64,000 nt of DNA from Prochlorococcus marinus CUG1433 (GCA_017644425.1 JAEPLN010000001.1:1-64000); one strand, 5' to 3'. Shown: positions 56,196 to 64,000, counted from the first letter of the stretch. A program made the numbers and translations. The notes: a model not told the origin generated them from the letters alone.

Positions 56196-56507
56196 CTATT
56201 TATTATCTTTGTCTTCTTTTTCTTCATTGTCGATAACGAATGAGTTAATCAAAAGCCTTATGCCAATTATAAAAAATGTTATTGAGGCTATAGATTTAAG
56301 AGCCACTTCTGGTAAAAAACTTGAAATAGATCCACCTGTCAAAGCTCCTAGTAAACTTGCAAAGACAAGTGCAGAAGAAGATCCTAAAAAAACAGCTAAT
56401 GGTTTATTAGACGTGCCGCTTATAGTTAAGGTGGCTAGTTGAGTTTTGTCACCTAATTCAGCAATAAAAACAGTTAGAAATGTCGAAAGTAATAAACTTA
56501 AAACCAT
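56196..56507 (-). CDS. half-size UPF0016 (GDT1/TMEM165) membrane protein
   Basis: 103 residues, three helices. Carries the family motif ELGDKTQLATL in the first helix region (about 17-27). UPF0016 proteins exchange Mn or Ca for protons; most have two such repeats in one chain. Here one repeat, with the second on the adjacent gene; the start ATG immediately follows the upstream stop. Confidence 0.88.
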   Translation of the reverse strand: MVLSLLLSTFLTVFIAELGDKTQLATLTISGTSNKPLAVFLGSSSALVFASLLGALTGGSISSFLPEVALKSIASITFFIIGIRLLINSFVIDNEEKEDKDNK

Positions 56508-56834
56508 TTATAAATATTGTTTATAAGTATCATAAGCTAAAAAAACACTTATTATTATCATTAAAATTCCAGTAAATAATGCAAATCTACTTGGAGATAT
56601 TTTTTTTGATAACCATTTTCCTATTAGGACACCCACAATACTAGAGCTTATCAATGCTAGAGAACTTCCAAGAAAGACAATTATTGGCTTTCCGGATTCA
56701 GCAGAAAGCATGAGCGTTGCTATCTGCGTTTTATCTCCAAGTTCAGCAATAAAAATTGTTGTAAAAGTTGTAATGAATATAGACAAGAAACTTTTCTCTA
56801 TTTTGTTTTCTTGTTTTTCCAATTTACTATTCAT
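56508..56834 (-). CDS. half-size UPF0016 (GDT1/TMEM165) membrane protein
   Basis: 108 residues, three helices, with motif ELGDKTQIATLMLS (about 31-44) after a short basic N-terminus. Companion of the gene just downstream; together they would form the heterodimer equal to a full-length Mn exporter. Overlaps the YkgJ-type gene by 4 bases. Confidence 0.88.
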   Translation of the reverse strand: MNSKLEKQENKIEKSFLSIFITTFTTIFIAELGDKTQIATLMLSAESGKPIIVFLGSSLALISSSIVGVLIGKWLSKKISPSRFALFTGILMIIISVFLAYDTYKQYL

Positions 56835-57178
56835 TTTTTTGAAACGGCTGTTTTAAAACTTTTCATCTCTTTACTTCGATATCCATAATTTGATGAAATA
56901 TGTTGTTCACAGCAATCTATAAGAAATTTATCGCCGGACTTCAGATATTCTTTAAATCTAGTTGAAAATTCATTTACTCTACAAAAATGAGGTCTACTGT
57001 CGTAAATTAAGCATTTTTTATTTTCTCTGTCCAGGTTCTTACACCAACCGTCTTTAGCAGTCATTGAATTTATTAAAGCTATATCTTCGTGATTAAGTTT
57101 TTCTTTTAAACCACTCCTTTCTTCCAAGTTGAATTTACAACATGCGCCGCAATTCTCTATACATGTCCATGATTTCAT
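56831..57178 (-). CDS. YkgJ-family cysteine cluster protein
   Basis: 115 residues, N-terminal KSWTCIENCGACCKF, then CKNLDRENKKCLIYDSRPHFCRV and DCCEQHIS. Cys spacing is that of the YkgJ zinc/iron-binding family. Function unknown. Cotranscribed with the two UPF0016 genes (4-base overlap), which suggests metal-linked work. Confidence 0.88.
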   Translation of the reverse strand: MKSWTCIENCGACCKFNLEERSGLKEKLNHEDIALINSMTAKDGWCKNLDRENKKCLIYDSRPHFCRVNEFSTRFKEYLKSGDKFLIDCCEQHISSNYGYRSKEMKSFKTAVSKK

Positions 57179-57260
57179 AATTTAATTCAATCTTGTTACG
57201 TATCAGTACAGTTCGATCATTTATTTGTAAAAATAGTATCACAAAACATATTCATTAATC

Positions 57261-57338
57261 ATGGCAACACTTATTCCTTTAGCTGTAGTTGCGCTAGCAG
57301 GACCAGCAATAATTGCTCTTGTATTTTACCGTAGATAA
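57261..57338 (+). CDS. psb30: photosystem II protein Psb30 (Ycf12)
   Basis: 25 residues: MATLIPLAVVALAGPAIIALVFYRR, the Psb30 pattern (VxxxAGPAIIxLxxxRR). A single-helix PSII subunit at the periphery near PsbE/F and PsbK. AT-rich leader between it and the divergent YkgJ gene. Confidence 0.85.
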   Translation: MATLIPLAVVALAGPAIIALVFYRR

Positions 57339-57347
57339 AAATTCTCT

Positions 57348-58112
57348 TTGGTGGCTTATCTCGAAGGTGTTTATTGGGATTTAGATGGAACTATAGCAAA
57401 TACTGAATTAGAAGCTCATTTACCTGCTTTTAATAATGCTTTTAAAGACCTTGGTATTAAATGGTATTGGGATGAAAAAAAATACATAGAGCTCTTGAGG
57501 ATAAATGGGGGCAAGAATAGAATTGCTTACTACTCCAAATCAATTAATGATGACTTTTCTGAAGATATAATTATAAAAATACATGAAAAAAAACAGCTTC
57601 ATTATCTAGAAATAATAAAAAGAAATACCGTGCAATTTAAAACTGGTGTTTTTAGGTTAATAAACGAATTACATAAAAAAAAAGTAAGACAATTTATTGT
57701 TACTTCAAGTTCCAGAAAGCAAGTTGATTTACTTCTTGAATATCTATTTAATGGCTTCAATCCCTTTGAGTTCATTATTTCAAGTGATGACGTTGAATTA
57801 AAGAAACCAGATCCAATACCTTATTTTAAGGCAATTCAATTAAGTGGTATCAAAGAAAATAACTCAATAGTTTTCGAAGATTCTAATCCAGGATTGAAAT
57901 CTTCTTTAGCAGCTAACTTGCCGACAATTTTTATTCCTTCAAATATTCCAATAGTTCTTGAGGAAAATATTAGATTAGATTGTATTTTAGACAGTCTTGG
58001 TGATGAGAATAATGTGGCAAACGTTATTAAAGGCCCTAAACTAAAAAAATCATATGTTGACCATACCTTCCTAAGTGATTATTTAACGTCTGTTAGTGAT
58101 GCAAAAAACTAA
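57348..58112 (+). CDS. HAD-superfamily phosphatase (CbbY-like)
   Basis: 254 residues. HAD motifs: WDLDGTIANTE (nucleophile Asp), FIVTSSSRKQ, KKPDP and FEDSNPG. Cap domain type I, as in CbbY/Gph. CbbY-like enzymes hydrolyse sugar bisphosphates that inhibit Rubisco; direct proof is lacking. TTG at 57348 or GTG at 57351 starts it, 10 bases after psb30. Confidence 0.88.
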   Translation: MVAYLEGVYWDLDGTIANTELEAHLPAFNNAFKDLGIKWYWDEKKYIELLRINGGKNRIAYYSKSINDDFSEDIIIKIHEKKQLHYLEIIKRNTVQFKTGVFRLINELHKKKVRQFIVTSSSRKQVDLLLEYLFNGFNPFEFIISSDDVELKKPDPIPYFKAIQLSGIKENNSIVFEDSNPGLKSSLAANLPTIFIPSNIPIVLEENIRLDCILDSLGDENNVANVIKGPKLKKSYVDHTFLSDYLTSVSDAKN

Positions 58113-58425
58113 TTTTTCAAGAATTACCTACCAACTAAATAAATTGCTTTTTGGTTTTCTAAGTGATACTTGGAGGTCTAAATCTATTAGCTTAATTTCT
58201 GTTTTGACAGGTTATTTTTTGTTCGCAAATTTTGTTACAAAATTCATATCTGAAGGCAAAAATGAGTTAATTATGGTTCCGATAATTATTGTTTTCATTG
58301 AAATTATTATTAGAATTAAGCCTTCACCATCTTCAAAATTTTATGATATTTGGTCCGTGGTTGATAAATTACGAATAGGCGCAATTTATGCCATTATACT
58401 AGAGGCATTTAAATTAGGATCTTAA
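58096..58425 (+). CDS. ycf20: Ycf20 (DUF565) membrane protein
   Basis: 109 residues; GTG at 58096 or ATG at 58099. Pattern RSKSISLISVLTGYFLFANFVTKF and IVFIEIIIRIK followed by a final helix fits Ycf20. Its start overlaps the HAD gene by 17 bases. The family in green algae affects photoprotection, but its molecular role is open. Confidence 0.8.
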   Translation: MMQKTNFSRITYQLNKLLFGFLSDTWRSKSISLISVLTGYFLFANFVTKFISEGKNELIMVPIIIVFIEIIIRIKPSPSSKFYDIWSVVDKLRIGAIYAIILEAFKLGS

Positions 58426-58428
58426 AAG

Positions 58429-58599
58429 CTATTCTTCTTCTTCTTCTTCTATAGGGTAAACAAATCCTTGAGCTTTACCAGTTAAAACTGATTTACCTAA
58501 AGATATTGCTTTTTGTGCTGCTATTGCTGCTTTTCCTTTCCAAACAGCATGCCTTTGGTTTCTTTTGCTTTTTGATTTTTTCTTCTTTGGTACAGCCAT
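58429..58599 (-). CDS. rpmF: 50S ribosomal protein L32
   Basis: 56 residues: [20 protein letters not shown], then [16 protein letters not shown] and an acidic C-terminal Glu run. L32 pattern clear. The four zinc Cys of some L32s are absent, i.e. a C-minus paralogue. Convergent to ycf20. Confidence 0.95.
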   Translation of the reverse strand: MAVPKKKKSKSKRNQRHAVWKGKAAIAAQKAISLGKSVLTGKAQGFVYPIEEEEEE

Positions 58600-58730
58600 T
58601 CTGTTTCTTTATTTCCTTATAATAATATAACCTTTAACTGGTTATCTCCAAAACTTTTGAGTATATTTTGTTTATATACGTCCATTTTTTAAATAAGCAT
58701 ATATGCTTTATTAATAACTTATAAAGATTA

Positions 58731-60485
58731 GTGTTCAGATCTAAATTTTCTTATTCCAATTCTAAATCAAGTTATTCGGATCTTCTAGAGGATATAGAGG
58801 CGGGAAAAATAGAATCAATATTTTACTATCCAAGACAGAGAGAAATTGATGTTTTATATAAAAATGGTGACAAATTTAAAATACCTATCCTTTACAACGA
58901 TCAGTTAATCCTTGAAAAGGCTACTGAAAATAAAGTGGAACTTACAGTCAATAATAGTAGAAAAGAAGCCTCAGCTGCTAATTCGTTTGCTTCAATCACC
59001 CTTTTACTGATTTTTATATTAGCTTTAGTTCTAATATTGAGGAGTACATCAAAATTAGCCTCTAGGGCCTTTGGTTTTACCAAAAGTAAAGCTAAATTTG
59101 TAACTATTGATGACGTAGAAACGAGATTCGATGATGTCGCCGGTGTTCCTGAGGCAGCTGAAGAATTAAAAGAGGTTATAACTTTTTTGAAAGAACCCAA
59201 AAAATTTGAAAATCTAGGGGCAAAAGTTCCTAAAGGAGTACTTTTAATCGGCCCTCCTGGAACAGGTAAAACATTATTGGCTAAAGCAATCGCTGGTGAA
59301 TCAGGAGTCCCCTTTCTCTCAATATCTGCATCTGAATTTGTAGAACTTTTTGTTGGTGTTGGCGCAAGCCGTGTCCGTGAGCTTTTCATTAAGGCTAAAG
59401 AAAAATCTCCTTGTATAATTTTTATTGATGAAATTGATTCTATTGGTAGGCAAAGAGGGTCTGGGATCGGAGGTGGAAATGATGAAAGAGAACAAACCCT
59501 TAATCAGCTTCTAACTGAATTAGATGGTTTCGCTGATAATTCAGGGATTATTGTTTTAGCGGCAACAAATAGACCAGATATTTTGGATGCAGCATTATTA
59601 CGACCTGGAAGATTTGATAGAAAAATAGAAGTTATGCTCCCTGATTTAGATGGAAGAAAAAAAATTCTTTCAGTACATGCACTTTCAAAACCACTTTCAA
59701 GCGAAGTTGACTTAGCATATTGGGCTTCTAGAACAGTTGGATTTTCTGGGGCAGATCTTGCAAATTTGATGAACGAGAGTGCTATTCATTGTGCAAGAGA
59801 TGAATCCAAATTAATCAGTGATCTGCATATAGAAAATGCTCTTGACAAAATTACAATTGGACTTCGAAGTTCTTTAATAACTTCTCCAAATATGAAGAAA
59901 ATAATTGCTTACAACGAAGTAGGCAGAGCAATTGTATCTGCTGTTAGAAATGGGATTGAATCAGTTGATAAAATCACAATTTTGCCTAGATCTGGGTCTC
60001 TAGGAGGATATACAAAAATATGTCCTGACGAAGATGTAATATCTAGTGGCTTGATTTCAAAAAAATTATTATTTTCAAAAATTGAAATTGCTCTAGCAGG
60101 AAGAGCAGCAGAAACTATTGTTTTTGGTGAAAATGAAATTACTCAATGCTCTATAAACGATATCTCTTTTGCGACTAAGATTGTAAGAGAAATGGTTACA
60201 AAATATGGATTTTCAATTATTGGTCCAATTGCAATGGATTCTGATAATAATGAAATGTTTTTGGGAGATGGATTATTTACAAGAAAGCCACTCATAGCAG
60301 AAAATACTAGTTCTAGAATAGATAATGAAATCATAAAGATTTCTAAAATATCATTAAACAATTCAATACAAATTTTGAAAAAAAATAGAGTCTTACTAGA
60401 TAAATTAGCTGACATACTTCTAAATAAAGAAACTGTAGATAAAAAAGTATTTAAATTAATAACTTCTAAATTCTTGAAAGTTTGA
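58731..60485 (+). CDS. FtsH-like AAA+ protein lacking the protease zinc motif (FtsHi-type)
   Basis: 584 residues from GTG 58731. The N-terminal FtsH domain begins at about 15, one hydrophobic helix (88-104), AAA+ module with Walker A GPPGTGKT (174-181), Walker B IIFIDEID and an arginine-finger block (RPGRFDR). The zinc motif HExxH is N-E-V-G-R (395-399): both His ligands are gone; only the Glu and the third-ligand Asp (D477) remain. The frame has a stop just before the GTG, so the first membrane helix is also missing. ATPase/unfoldase yes, peptidase very unlikely. A membrane gene follows 39 bases later. Confidence 0.88.
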   Translation: MFRSKFSYSNSKSSYSDLLEDIEAGKIESIFYYPRQREIDVLYKNGDKFKIPILYNDQLILEKATENKVELTVNNSRKEASAANSFASITLLLIFILALVLILRSTSKLASRAFGFTKSKAKFVTIDDVETRFDDVAGVPEAAEELKEVITFLKEPKKFENLGAKVPKGVLLIGPPGTGKTLLAKAIAGESGVPFLSISASEFVELFVGVGASRVRELFIKAKEKSPCIIFIDEIDSIGRQRGSGIGGGNDEREQTLNQLLTELDGFADNSGIIVLAATNRPDILDAALLRPGRFDRKIEVMLPDLDGRKKILSVHALSKPLSSEVDLAYWASRTVGFSGADLANLMNESAIHCARDESKLISDLHIENALDKITIGLRSSLITSPNMKKIIAYNEVGRAIVSAVRNGIESVDKITILPRSGSLGGYTKICPDEDVISSGLISKKLLFSKIEIALAGRAAETIVFGENEITQCSINDISFATKIVREMVTKYGFSIIGPIAMDSDNNEMFLGDGLFTRKPLIAENTSSRIDNEIIKISKISLNNSIQILKKNRVLLDKLADILLNKETVDKKVFKLITSKFLKV

Positions 60486-60524
60486 TTTAATTGTTTTAAG
60501 TTAAATTAAAAATATAATATTATC

Positions 60525-61277
60525 TTGATAATTAAAAACAATATAACAAAATTCTTATTTACAATTTCATTCTTACTTATTCTCCCATTAGTACAAAAAC
60601 AATGGTTTAATTTGTATCTATTCAATATTAATAATATCTCGTTTTATTCAGTTCTTTATTATTTGAGCGGTATGATATGCCCCTCCCTGGTTTGTTTAAA
60701 CTCTTTAAACAATTATACATACTATACTTTTAATAATAATAAAATTATTAGTAAAAATACTATTAAGGGTAAAGGACTATTATTCTTAGTAGCAATAAAT
60801 TTGATATTACTTTCGTACTTTATAATTGATTATATATTAATAACTTTTGATCTTTCATGTAATATATTCTTTGAAGAACTAAATTTACCAAAACCGAATA
60901 TTTTTCAGATTAGTTTATTTATAATTTTAAATTCTATCTTATTAATTTTAAAGAAATCTAGGTTTTTAATTAAGAAATTAATATTGCTAAGTTTTATTAT
61001 GAATTCTTTTTACCTTTGGTATTTTCAAATTAATAATATTTATGTTGATGATAAGTTTCATATTTATAGATATTTTAGTTTCAATGATTTAAATCTAATT
61101 AATATTTTTATCTTAATAATTATAGAAATCTCTTATTTTACTTGGTCATTTTTATCATATAAAACTAATCTAAGCGATTGGACCGTAAACAAACCCAAAA
61201 AAGGGGATGTATTCCCCCTTTTGAATATGATTATTTTTTATTTTTTTATAATTATTTATTACTCAAATCTTAGTTAG
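60525..61277 (+). CDS. polytopic membrane protein, 250 aa
   Basis: TTG start. Seven or so hydrophobic segments: ITKFLFTISFLLILPLV, then FLVAINLILLSYFIIDYILITF, and others to the end YFFIIIYY. Cys in a LSGMICPSLVCLNSLNNYTYYTF block. Very AT-rich (Ile, Asn, Phe). Stands 39 bases after the protease-dead FtsH gene on the same strand, so a partner or substrate role is conceivable. The 3' end holds a hairpin that may also end the opposite gene. Confidence 0.65.
   Translation: MIIKNNITKFLFTISFLLILPLVQKQWFNLYLFNINNISFYSVLYYLSGMICPSLVCLNSLNNYTYYTFNNNKIISKNTIKGKGLLFLVAINLILLSYFIIDYILITFDLSCNIFFEELNLPKPNIFQISLFIILNSILLILKKSRFLIKKLILLSFIMNSFYLWYFQINNIYVDDKFHIYRYFSFNDLNLINIFILIIIEISYFTWSFLSYKTNLSDWTVNKPKKGDVFPLLNMIIFYFFIIIYYSNLS
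61196..61222. terminator. bidirectional terminator inside the end of the 250-aa gene
   Basis: AAAAGGGG at 61199-61206 pairs with CCCCTTTT at 61215-61222 over an 8-base loop. The minus strand continues in TTTTTT, so it would end the prx transcript; the plus strand has four T. It lies within coding sequence about 55-80 bases before the plus-strand stop. Confidence 0.5.
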
Positions 61278-61292
61278 AAGTTTCTAATCCTT

Positions 61293-61877
61293 CTATAGCG
61301 CAGAAAAATATTCCTTACTACCTTTGGGGTCCTCTAACATTGTTTTCTCCCCAGGGGTCCAGTTTGCTGGACAGACTTCATCTGGGTTTGCCGCAACGTA
61401 CTGATAACCTTGAAGAATCCTTAGTGTTTCATCAACATTTCTACCAACAGGAGCCTTGTTAACTGTCGTATGCATAACTACTCCTTCGGGATTGATAAGG
61501 AATAAACCTCTATCGGCCTCTCCATCATCGTTAAGAACATTGTAGGCCTGGCAAATTTCTCTTTTTAAGTCAGAAACTAATGGGTAATTAATATCACCTA
61601 TTCCACCTTCATTTCTTGGAGTTTGTATCCAAGCTAGATGACAGTGTTTGCTGTCAACTGATACACCAAGTATTTCAGTATTAAGTGCTGAGAAATCTTG
61701 ATATCTATCACTAAATGCAGTGATCTCTGTTGGACATACAAATGTAAAGTCTAAAGGGTAAAAGAATAAAACAACCCATTTACCTCTTAGACCTGAAAGT
61801 GTAATCTCTTTAAACTCTTGATCATATACTGCTGTAGCACTAAAGTCTGGTGCTTCTTGGCCAACTCTTAAGCTCAT
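61293..61877 (-). CDS. 2-Cys peroxiredoxin
   Basis: 194 residues. Peroxidatic C48 in [13 protein letters not shown] and resolving C169 in [21 protein letters not shown] (GGLG flexibility motif) and a C-terminal YFSAL end resembling YF, typical of overoxidation-sensitive forms. Reduces H2O2 and organic peroxides using thioredoxin. Convergent to the 250-aa membrane gene. Confidence 0.96.
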   Translation of the reverse strand: MSLRVGQEAPDFSATAVYDQEFKEITLSGLRGKWVVLFFYPLDFTFVCPTEITAFSDRYQDFSALNTEILGVSVDSKHCHLAWIQTPRNEGGIGDINYPLVSDLKREICQAYNVLNDDGEADRGLFLINPEGVVMHTTVNKAPVGRNVDETLRILQGYQYVAANPDEVCPANWTPGEKTMLEDPKGSKEYFSAL

Positions 61878-61976
61878 GAAAAAATTTGTCCTTAATTAAA
61901 TTATTTATGGTCTGAATGACCGTAATAAGCATTATAATTTTATTAATTATAAATTAGCAAGTTTTTTTTTTATAAA

Positions 61977-62102
61977 ATGAATTGGCATTACTCTTTTACT
62001 AGAAAGTTTACCATTTTGAACCATAGCAAACTCTTAAAAAATCTCAAGAAAGAATTAATTAAATATCCAATTAACAGACATGATAATAAAAATTTGCATT
62101 AA
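61977..62102 (+). CDS. possible micro-protein, 41 aa
   Basis: ATG 61977 gives MNWHYSFTRKFTILNHSKLL then basic KNLKKELIKYPINRHDNKNLH. A TATAAT lies about 40 bases upstream. No other gene in 61878-62180. Weak support. Confidence 0.3.
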   Translation: MNWHYSFTRKFTILNHSKLLKNLKKELIKYPINRHDNKNLH

Positions 62103-62180
62103 AAGAAATTTTTTTTTATTTTAGATTCGTTTAAATCCCAATCTCTATAATGAATATTATCCTTTTTAGTATTTTTAATT

Positions 62181-62339
62181 ATGGCAAAATATATTGAAAG
62201 ATTAAAGGATAAAATTAAAATAAAAAAGTTCGATCCCGACCAGCCAATTGGAGCTTGGATTTTCGTTGTAATATTAAATATAGTCGGATTTGCTGGTTTT
62301 TATTACTTAAAAGTAAATCACATACAACTAGGCAATTAA
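62181..62339 (+). CDS. small membrane protein, 52 aa
   Basis: Basic N-terminal segment MAKYIERLKDKIKIKKFDPDQP, a hydrophobic helix (IGAWIFVVILNIVGFAGFYYL) and a short tail. Stop 4 bases before the convergent 73-aa gene's stop. Unknown. Confidence 0.55.
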   Translation: MAKYIERLKDKIKIKKFDPDQPIGAWIFVVILNIVGFAGFYYLKVNHIQLGN

Positions 62340-62343
62340 AAAC

Positions 62344-62565
62344 TTATTTTATTTCCTTTTTGATTGAGCGACAAAAATTTTCTAATCTTTCACAGCTAGT
62401 TAAGTCGGGTAAAGTCCATATTGATTCTTTTTCCGGTATTGGATCTTTACTCCATTCTTTAAATTCCTCCATTATTGAAGAATTATTCAACTTTGATATA
62501 ACCTTTCTTCGTTTTTTTAAATATTTACGGATAACTATTAAGTTTTCTTCTATATATTCCCTCAT
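62344..62565 (-). CDS. hypothetical protein, 73 aa
   Basis: Charged helical protein: MREYIEENLIVIRKYLKKRRKVISKLNNSSIMEEFKEWSKDPIPEKESIW then LTSCERLENFCRSIKKEIK. The overlapping plus-strand frame (62255-62590) has no domain and starts inside the 52-aa gene. Family unknown. Confidence 0.55.
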   Translation of the reverse strand: MREYIEENLIVIRKYLKKRRKVISKLNNSSIMEEFKEWSKDPIPEKESIWTLPDLTSCERLENFCRSIKKEIK

Positions 62566-62629
62566 AAATAAATTCTATATCTTATCTTAATTTAACATCT
62601 GACTTGTTCTGATTTATGAGAGAACTTGA

Positions 62630-62800
62630 TTAGACGTTTTGTACTACATGAAAAAGTCCAAATGAGTAACCACCTATTAGTATCCAGCCAAGCACACTTG
62701 AAATAATTGTGGATCTTCTATTATGTCTTCTGATAGCTGATTCAATCATCTCATTAACTTCATCTTTACTAAGGTATTCTTTTCTAGAATTTTTTTTCAT
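62630..62800 (-). CDS. small single-helix membrane protein, 56 aa
   Basis: ATG 62798-62800: charged N-terminal half (KKNSRKEYLSKDEVNEMIESAIRRHNRRS) followed by a helix TIISSVLGWILIGGYSFGLFH. Tail-anchored layout; unknown. Confidence 0.55.
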   Translation of the reverse strand: MKKNSRKEYLSKDEVNEMIESAIRRHNRRSTIISSVLGWILIGGYSFGLFHVVQNV

Positions 62801-62930
62801 TTTTTTCTTTTACAATAAACGAATTTATAAAAAAGTGAGTTTATGATTTTTAGTTAAGGTAAGATTTTATATTTAGCATTGAATATATTATGAAATTTAA
62901 AGAGTAAATTATAAAATTGTAAGATAAAGT

Positions 62931-63143
62931 ATGTGCATTGATGATAATAGTTTTTTTATACAAACAATGAATATTAATGATAGATCTGTTTTAGAAATGC
63001 TTAATAAACTTATTGCTATTAATAGGTTAAATAAAACTCAAATTCTTCAAATGGCTAATTTGGTTTCAATATCAAATGATATCAATGATTTAAAGGATAA
63101 TTTGCAGTGGGAAAGTTCTAAATCATTTCATCAAAATATTTAA
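62931..63143 (+). CDS. hypothetical protein, 70 aa
   Basis: Two starts fit: ATG 62931 or Met13 (MNINDRSVLEMLNKLIAINRLNKTQILQMANLVSISNDINDLKD). Helical, soluble, no motif recognised. Confidence 0.5.
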   Translation: MCIDDNSFFIQTMNINDRSVLEMLNKLIAINRLNKTQILQMANLVSISNDINDLKDNLQWESSKSFHQNI

Positions 63144-63224
63144 AATAAAGAAAGTTCTTGTTTGTTAATAATAAACTTGAAATTTAAATGCAAGATAAAG
63201 CAAGATAAATAATAGTTAAAATAA

Positions 63225-63383
63225 TTAATTATGAGTTTTATAAAAAACTTTCTCTTGATTAATAAAATTAAGTGTTGTTTTCTTATCATCTCTAAATGAT
63301 TTAATTAATATTGTAGAAGTGATGATTATCATAAATAAAATAAGCAAATCTCCAACAGTAATCCCTCTCTCCTTAAGATTCAT
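63225..63383 (-). CDS. small membrane protein, 52 aa
   Basis: ATG 63381-63383: MNLKERGITVGDLLILFMIIITSTILIKSFRDDKK then TTLNFINQEKVFYKTHN. One central helix; unknown. Confidence 0.5.
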   Translation of the reverse strand: MNLKERGITVGDLLILFMIIITSTILIKSFRDDKKTTLNFINQEKVFYKTHN

Positions 63384-63544
63384 AGTAAAGCATTATTTTG
63401 TTTAAATATAGCTGTTTTTATTTGATAAACTTATATTTTTTACAAACATGCTAAAAATGTATATTAAGGAAATATAAAAAGAATATAAAAATATTAAGAC
63501 TATTACCTTTTGAATCATATAAAAAAAATAGATCAATTATTTAT

Positions 63545-63718
63545 ATGGAATTCAAAAAAAAAATAAGTAGTTCTAACACTCCTGATTTTTTCTCTAAAGA
63601 GATGATTATCACAAAAAAATCTCTTAATGAAAATCAACTCAAATTCACTTATCAAAAACGGTTAATCTCAGATCTGGATTACAAGCACAAGGAATGGTCA
63701 AAATCTATTGACAGTTAG
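63545..63718 (+). CDS. hypothetical protein, 57 aa
   Basis: ATG 63545: MEFKKKISSSNTPDFFSKEMIITKKSLNENQLKFTYQKRL, then SDLDYKHKEWSKSIDS. Charged, no helix span. The next minus gene ends 2 bases beyond. Unknown. Confidence 0.45.
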   Translation: MEFKKKISSSNTPDFFSKEMIITKKSLNENQLKFTYQKRLISDLDYKHKEWSKSIDS

Positions 63719-63720
63719 TT

Positions 63721-63873
63721 TTAAAAGCTTTCGTTGATTATATTTAAAAGTTTATTTCTTTTAATTGTATTTTTCTCTTCCCAATAATGGGTTACTTCAT
63801 CATTAATAATGGGTTTTGCTTCATAAGCTAGATACCAAAGAATAAATCCGGCAGGAAATATTAAAATATGCAT
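63721..63873 (-). CDS. small protein, 50 aa
   Basis: ATG 63871-63873: MHILIFPAGFILWYLAYEAKP then a charged helix DEVTHYWEEKNTIKRNKLLNI. A short N-terminal hydrophobic patch. Possibly a membrane-associated micro-protein. Unknown. Confidence 0.45.
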   Translation of the reverse strand: MHILIFPAGFILWYLAYEAKPIINDEVTHYWEEKNTIKRNKLLNIINESF

Positions 63874-63909
63874 GGCAAAAATTAGTTGACTTAAATCAAA
63901 TATAGTGCA

Positions 63910-63930
63910 ACACTTGTAATATGCAAGTGT
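63910..63930 (+). promoter_or_regulatory. palindromic operator-like site
   Basis: ACACTTG (63910-63916) and CAAGTGT (63924-63930) form a perfect 7-bp inverted repeat with a 7-base spacer TAATATG that resembles a -10 element. It lies 19 bases before an ATG. Typical of a dimeric repressor or activator site. Confidence 0.5.
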
Positions 63931-63949
63931 GACACTAATTTTTTTAATT

Positions 63950-64000
63950 ATGCCCTCTCCGAGGAAAAGAATTGGTTATTTGCCAAGTGAAGAAGTTCAT
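63950..64000 (+). CDS. start of a gene cut by the window end
   Basis: ATG 63950-63952 opens MPSPRKRIGYLPSEEVH and runs off the window. Too short to name. The basic start and the palindrome just upstream are compatible with a small DNA-binding regulator, which is only a guess. Confidence 0.5.
   Translation, partial: MPSPRKRIGYLPSEEVH

Noticed and set aside
57348-58112. HAD gene as part of a psb30 photosystem operon
   Set aside because: The 10-base spacing allows cotranscription, but the product is a housekeeping phosphatase type and no functional tie is visible.
58901-59389. 162-codon minus-strand frame inside the FtsH-like gene
   Set aside because: Mirror of the conserved AAA+ module on the other strand.
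62255-62590. 111-codon plus-strand frame
   Set aside because: Starts inside the 52-aa gene and covers the minus-strand 73-aa gene; composition looks like an antisense shadow.

Overview
The window reads as a piece of chromosome from a high-light-adapted Prochlorococcus. This is an inference from several observations: strong AT-richness throughout, very short intergenic gaps, many tiny single-helix membrane proteins, frequent TTG/GTG starts, and a set of oxygenic-phototroph genes (chlH, acsF, psb30, ycf20, ycf36, a PetP-like protein, and cyanobacterial families DUF2949, DUF2996, DUF3038, DUF3303, DUF3318 and DUF4335). No transposase, integrase, CRISPR array, rRNA or prophage was seen. The one tRNA found is initiator tRNA-fMet.

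Layout. 1-9.9 kb: tail of a 19-residue-repeat protein, a glutathione-peroxidase-like protein, purT, pepN, an MBL-fold protein, a DCC-family thiol protein and many micro-proteins. 9.9-21.3 kb: the most accessory-looking part, with a GNAT enzyme, a cyanophycinase-like S51 peptidase, an MTHFR-like/FAD-oxidoreductase pair, a P-loop kinase, a helix-hairpin-helix protein with a hexanucleotide microsatellite, rpsU, a nucleoside deoxyribosyltransferase/phosphoribosyltransferase pair, an HNH nuclease, a TauE/SafE permease and a candidate structured RNA. 21.3-24.5 kb: three-gene ABC-2 exporter and PetP-like protein. 24.9-34.7 kb: tRNA-fMet, asparaginase, ycf36, rsfS, DUF3318, carB, ABC exporter, S4 protein, tpiA, folP. 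34.7-43.4 kb: chlH, dapB, UbiH-like hydroxylase, DUF2949, DUF3038/DUF4335. 43.5-53.9 kb: mfd, terC-like, fmt, tldE, tldD, acsF, DUF2996. 53.9-62 kb: degenerate RNase II/R-like protein, two half-size UPF0016 proteins, YkgJ-type protein, psb30, HAD phosphatase, ycf20, rpmF, protease-dead FtsH-like protein, membrane protein, 2-Cys peroxiredoxin. 62-64 kb: a run of micro-proteins and the start of a gene behind a palindromic site.

How the genes relate. ChlH and AcsF catalyse two steps of chlorophyll synthesis. Fmt and initiator tRNA-fMet serve translation initiation, with rpsU, rpmF, rsfS and the S4 protein as other ribosome-related genes. carB, purT and the NDT/PRTase pair are nucleotide metabolism. 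GPx and peroxiredoxin are thiol peroxidases.

The strongest unusual signals are: (i) an FtsH family member whose HExxH motif reads N-E-V-G-R and which lacks the first membrane helix, followed by a hydrophobic membrane protein; (ii) an RNase II/R-like protein whose catalytic Asp and Arg motifs appear eroded; (iii) a minus-strand structured RNA with its own terminator near 20.5 kb; (iv) several genes whose reading frame extends upstream of any canonical start codon.
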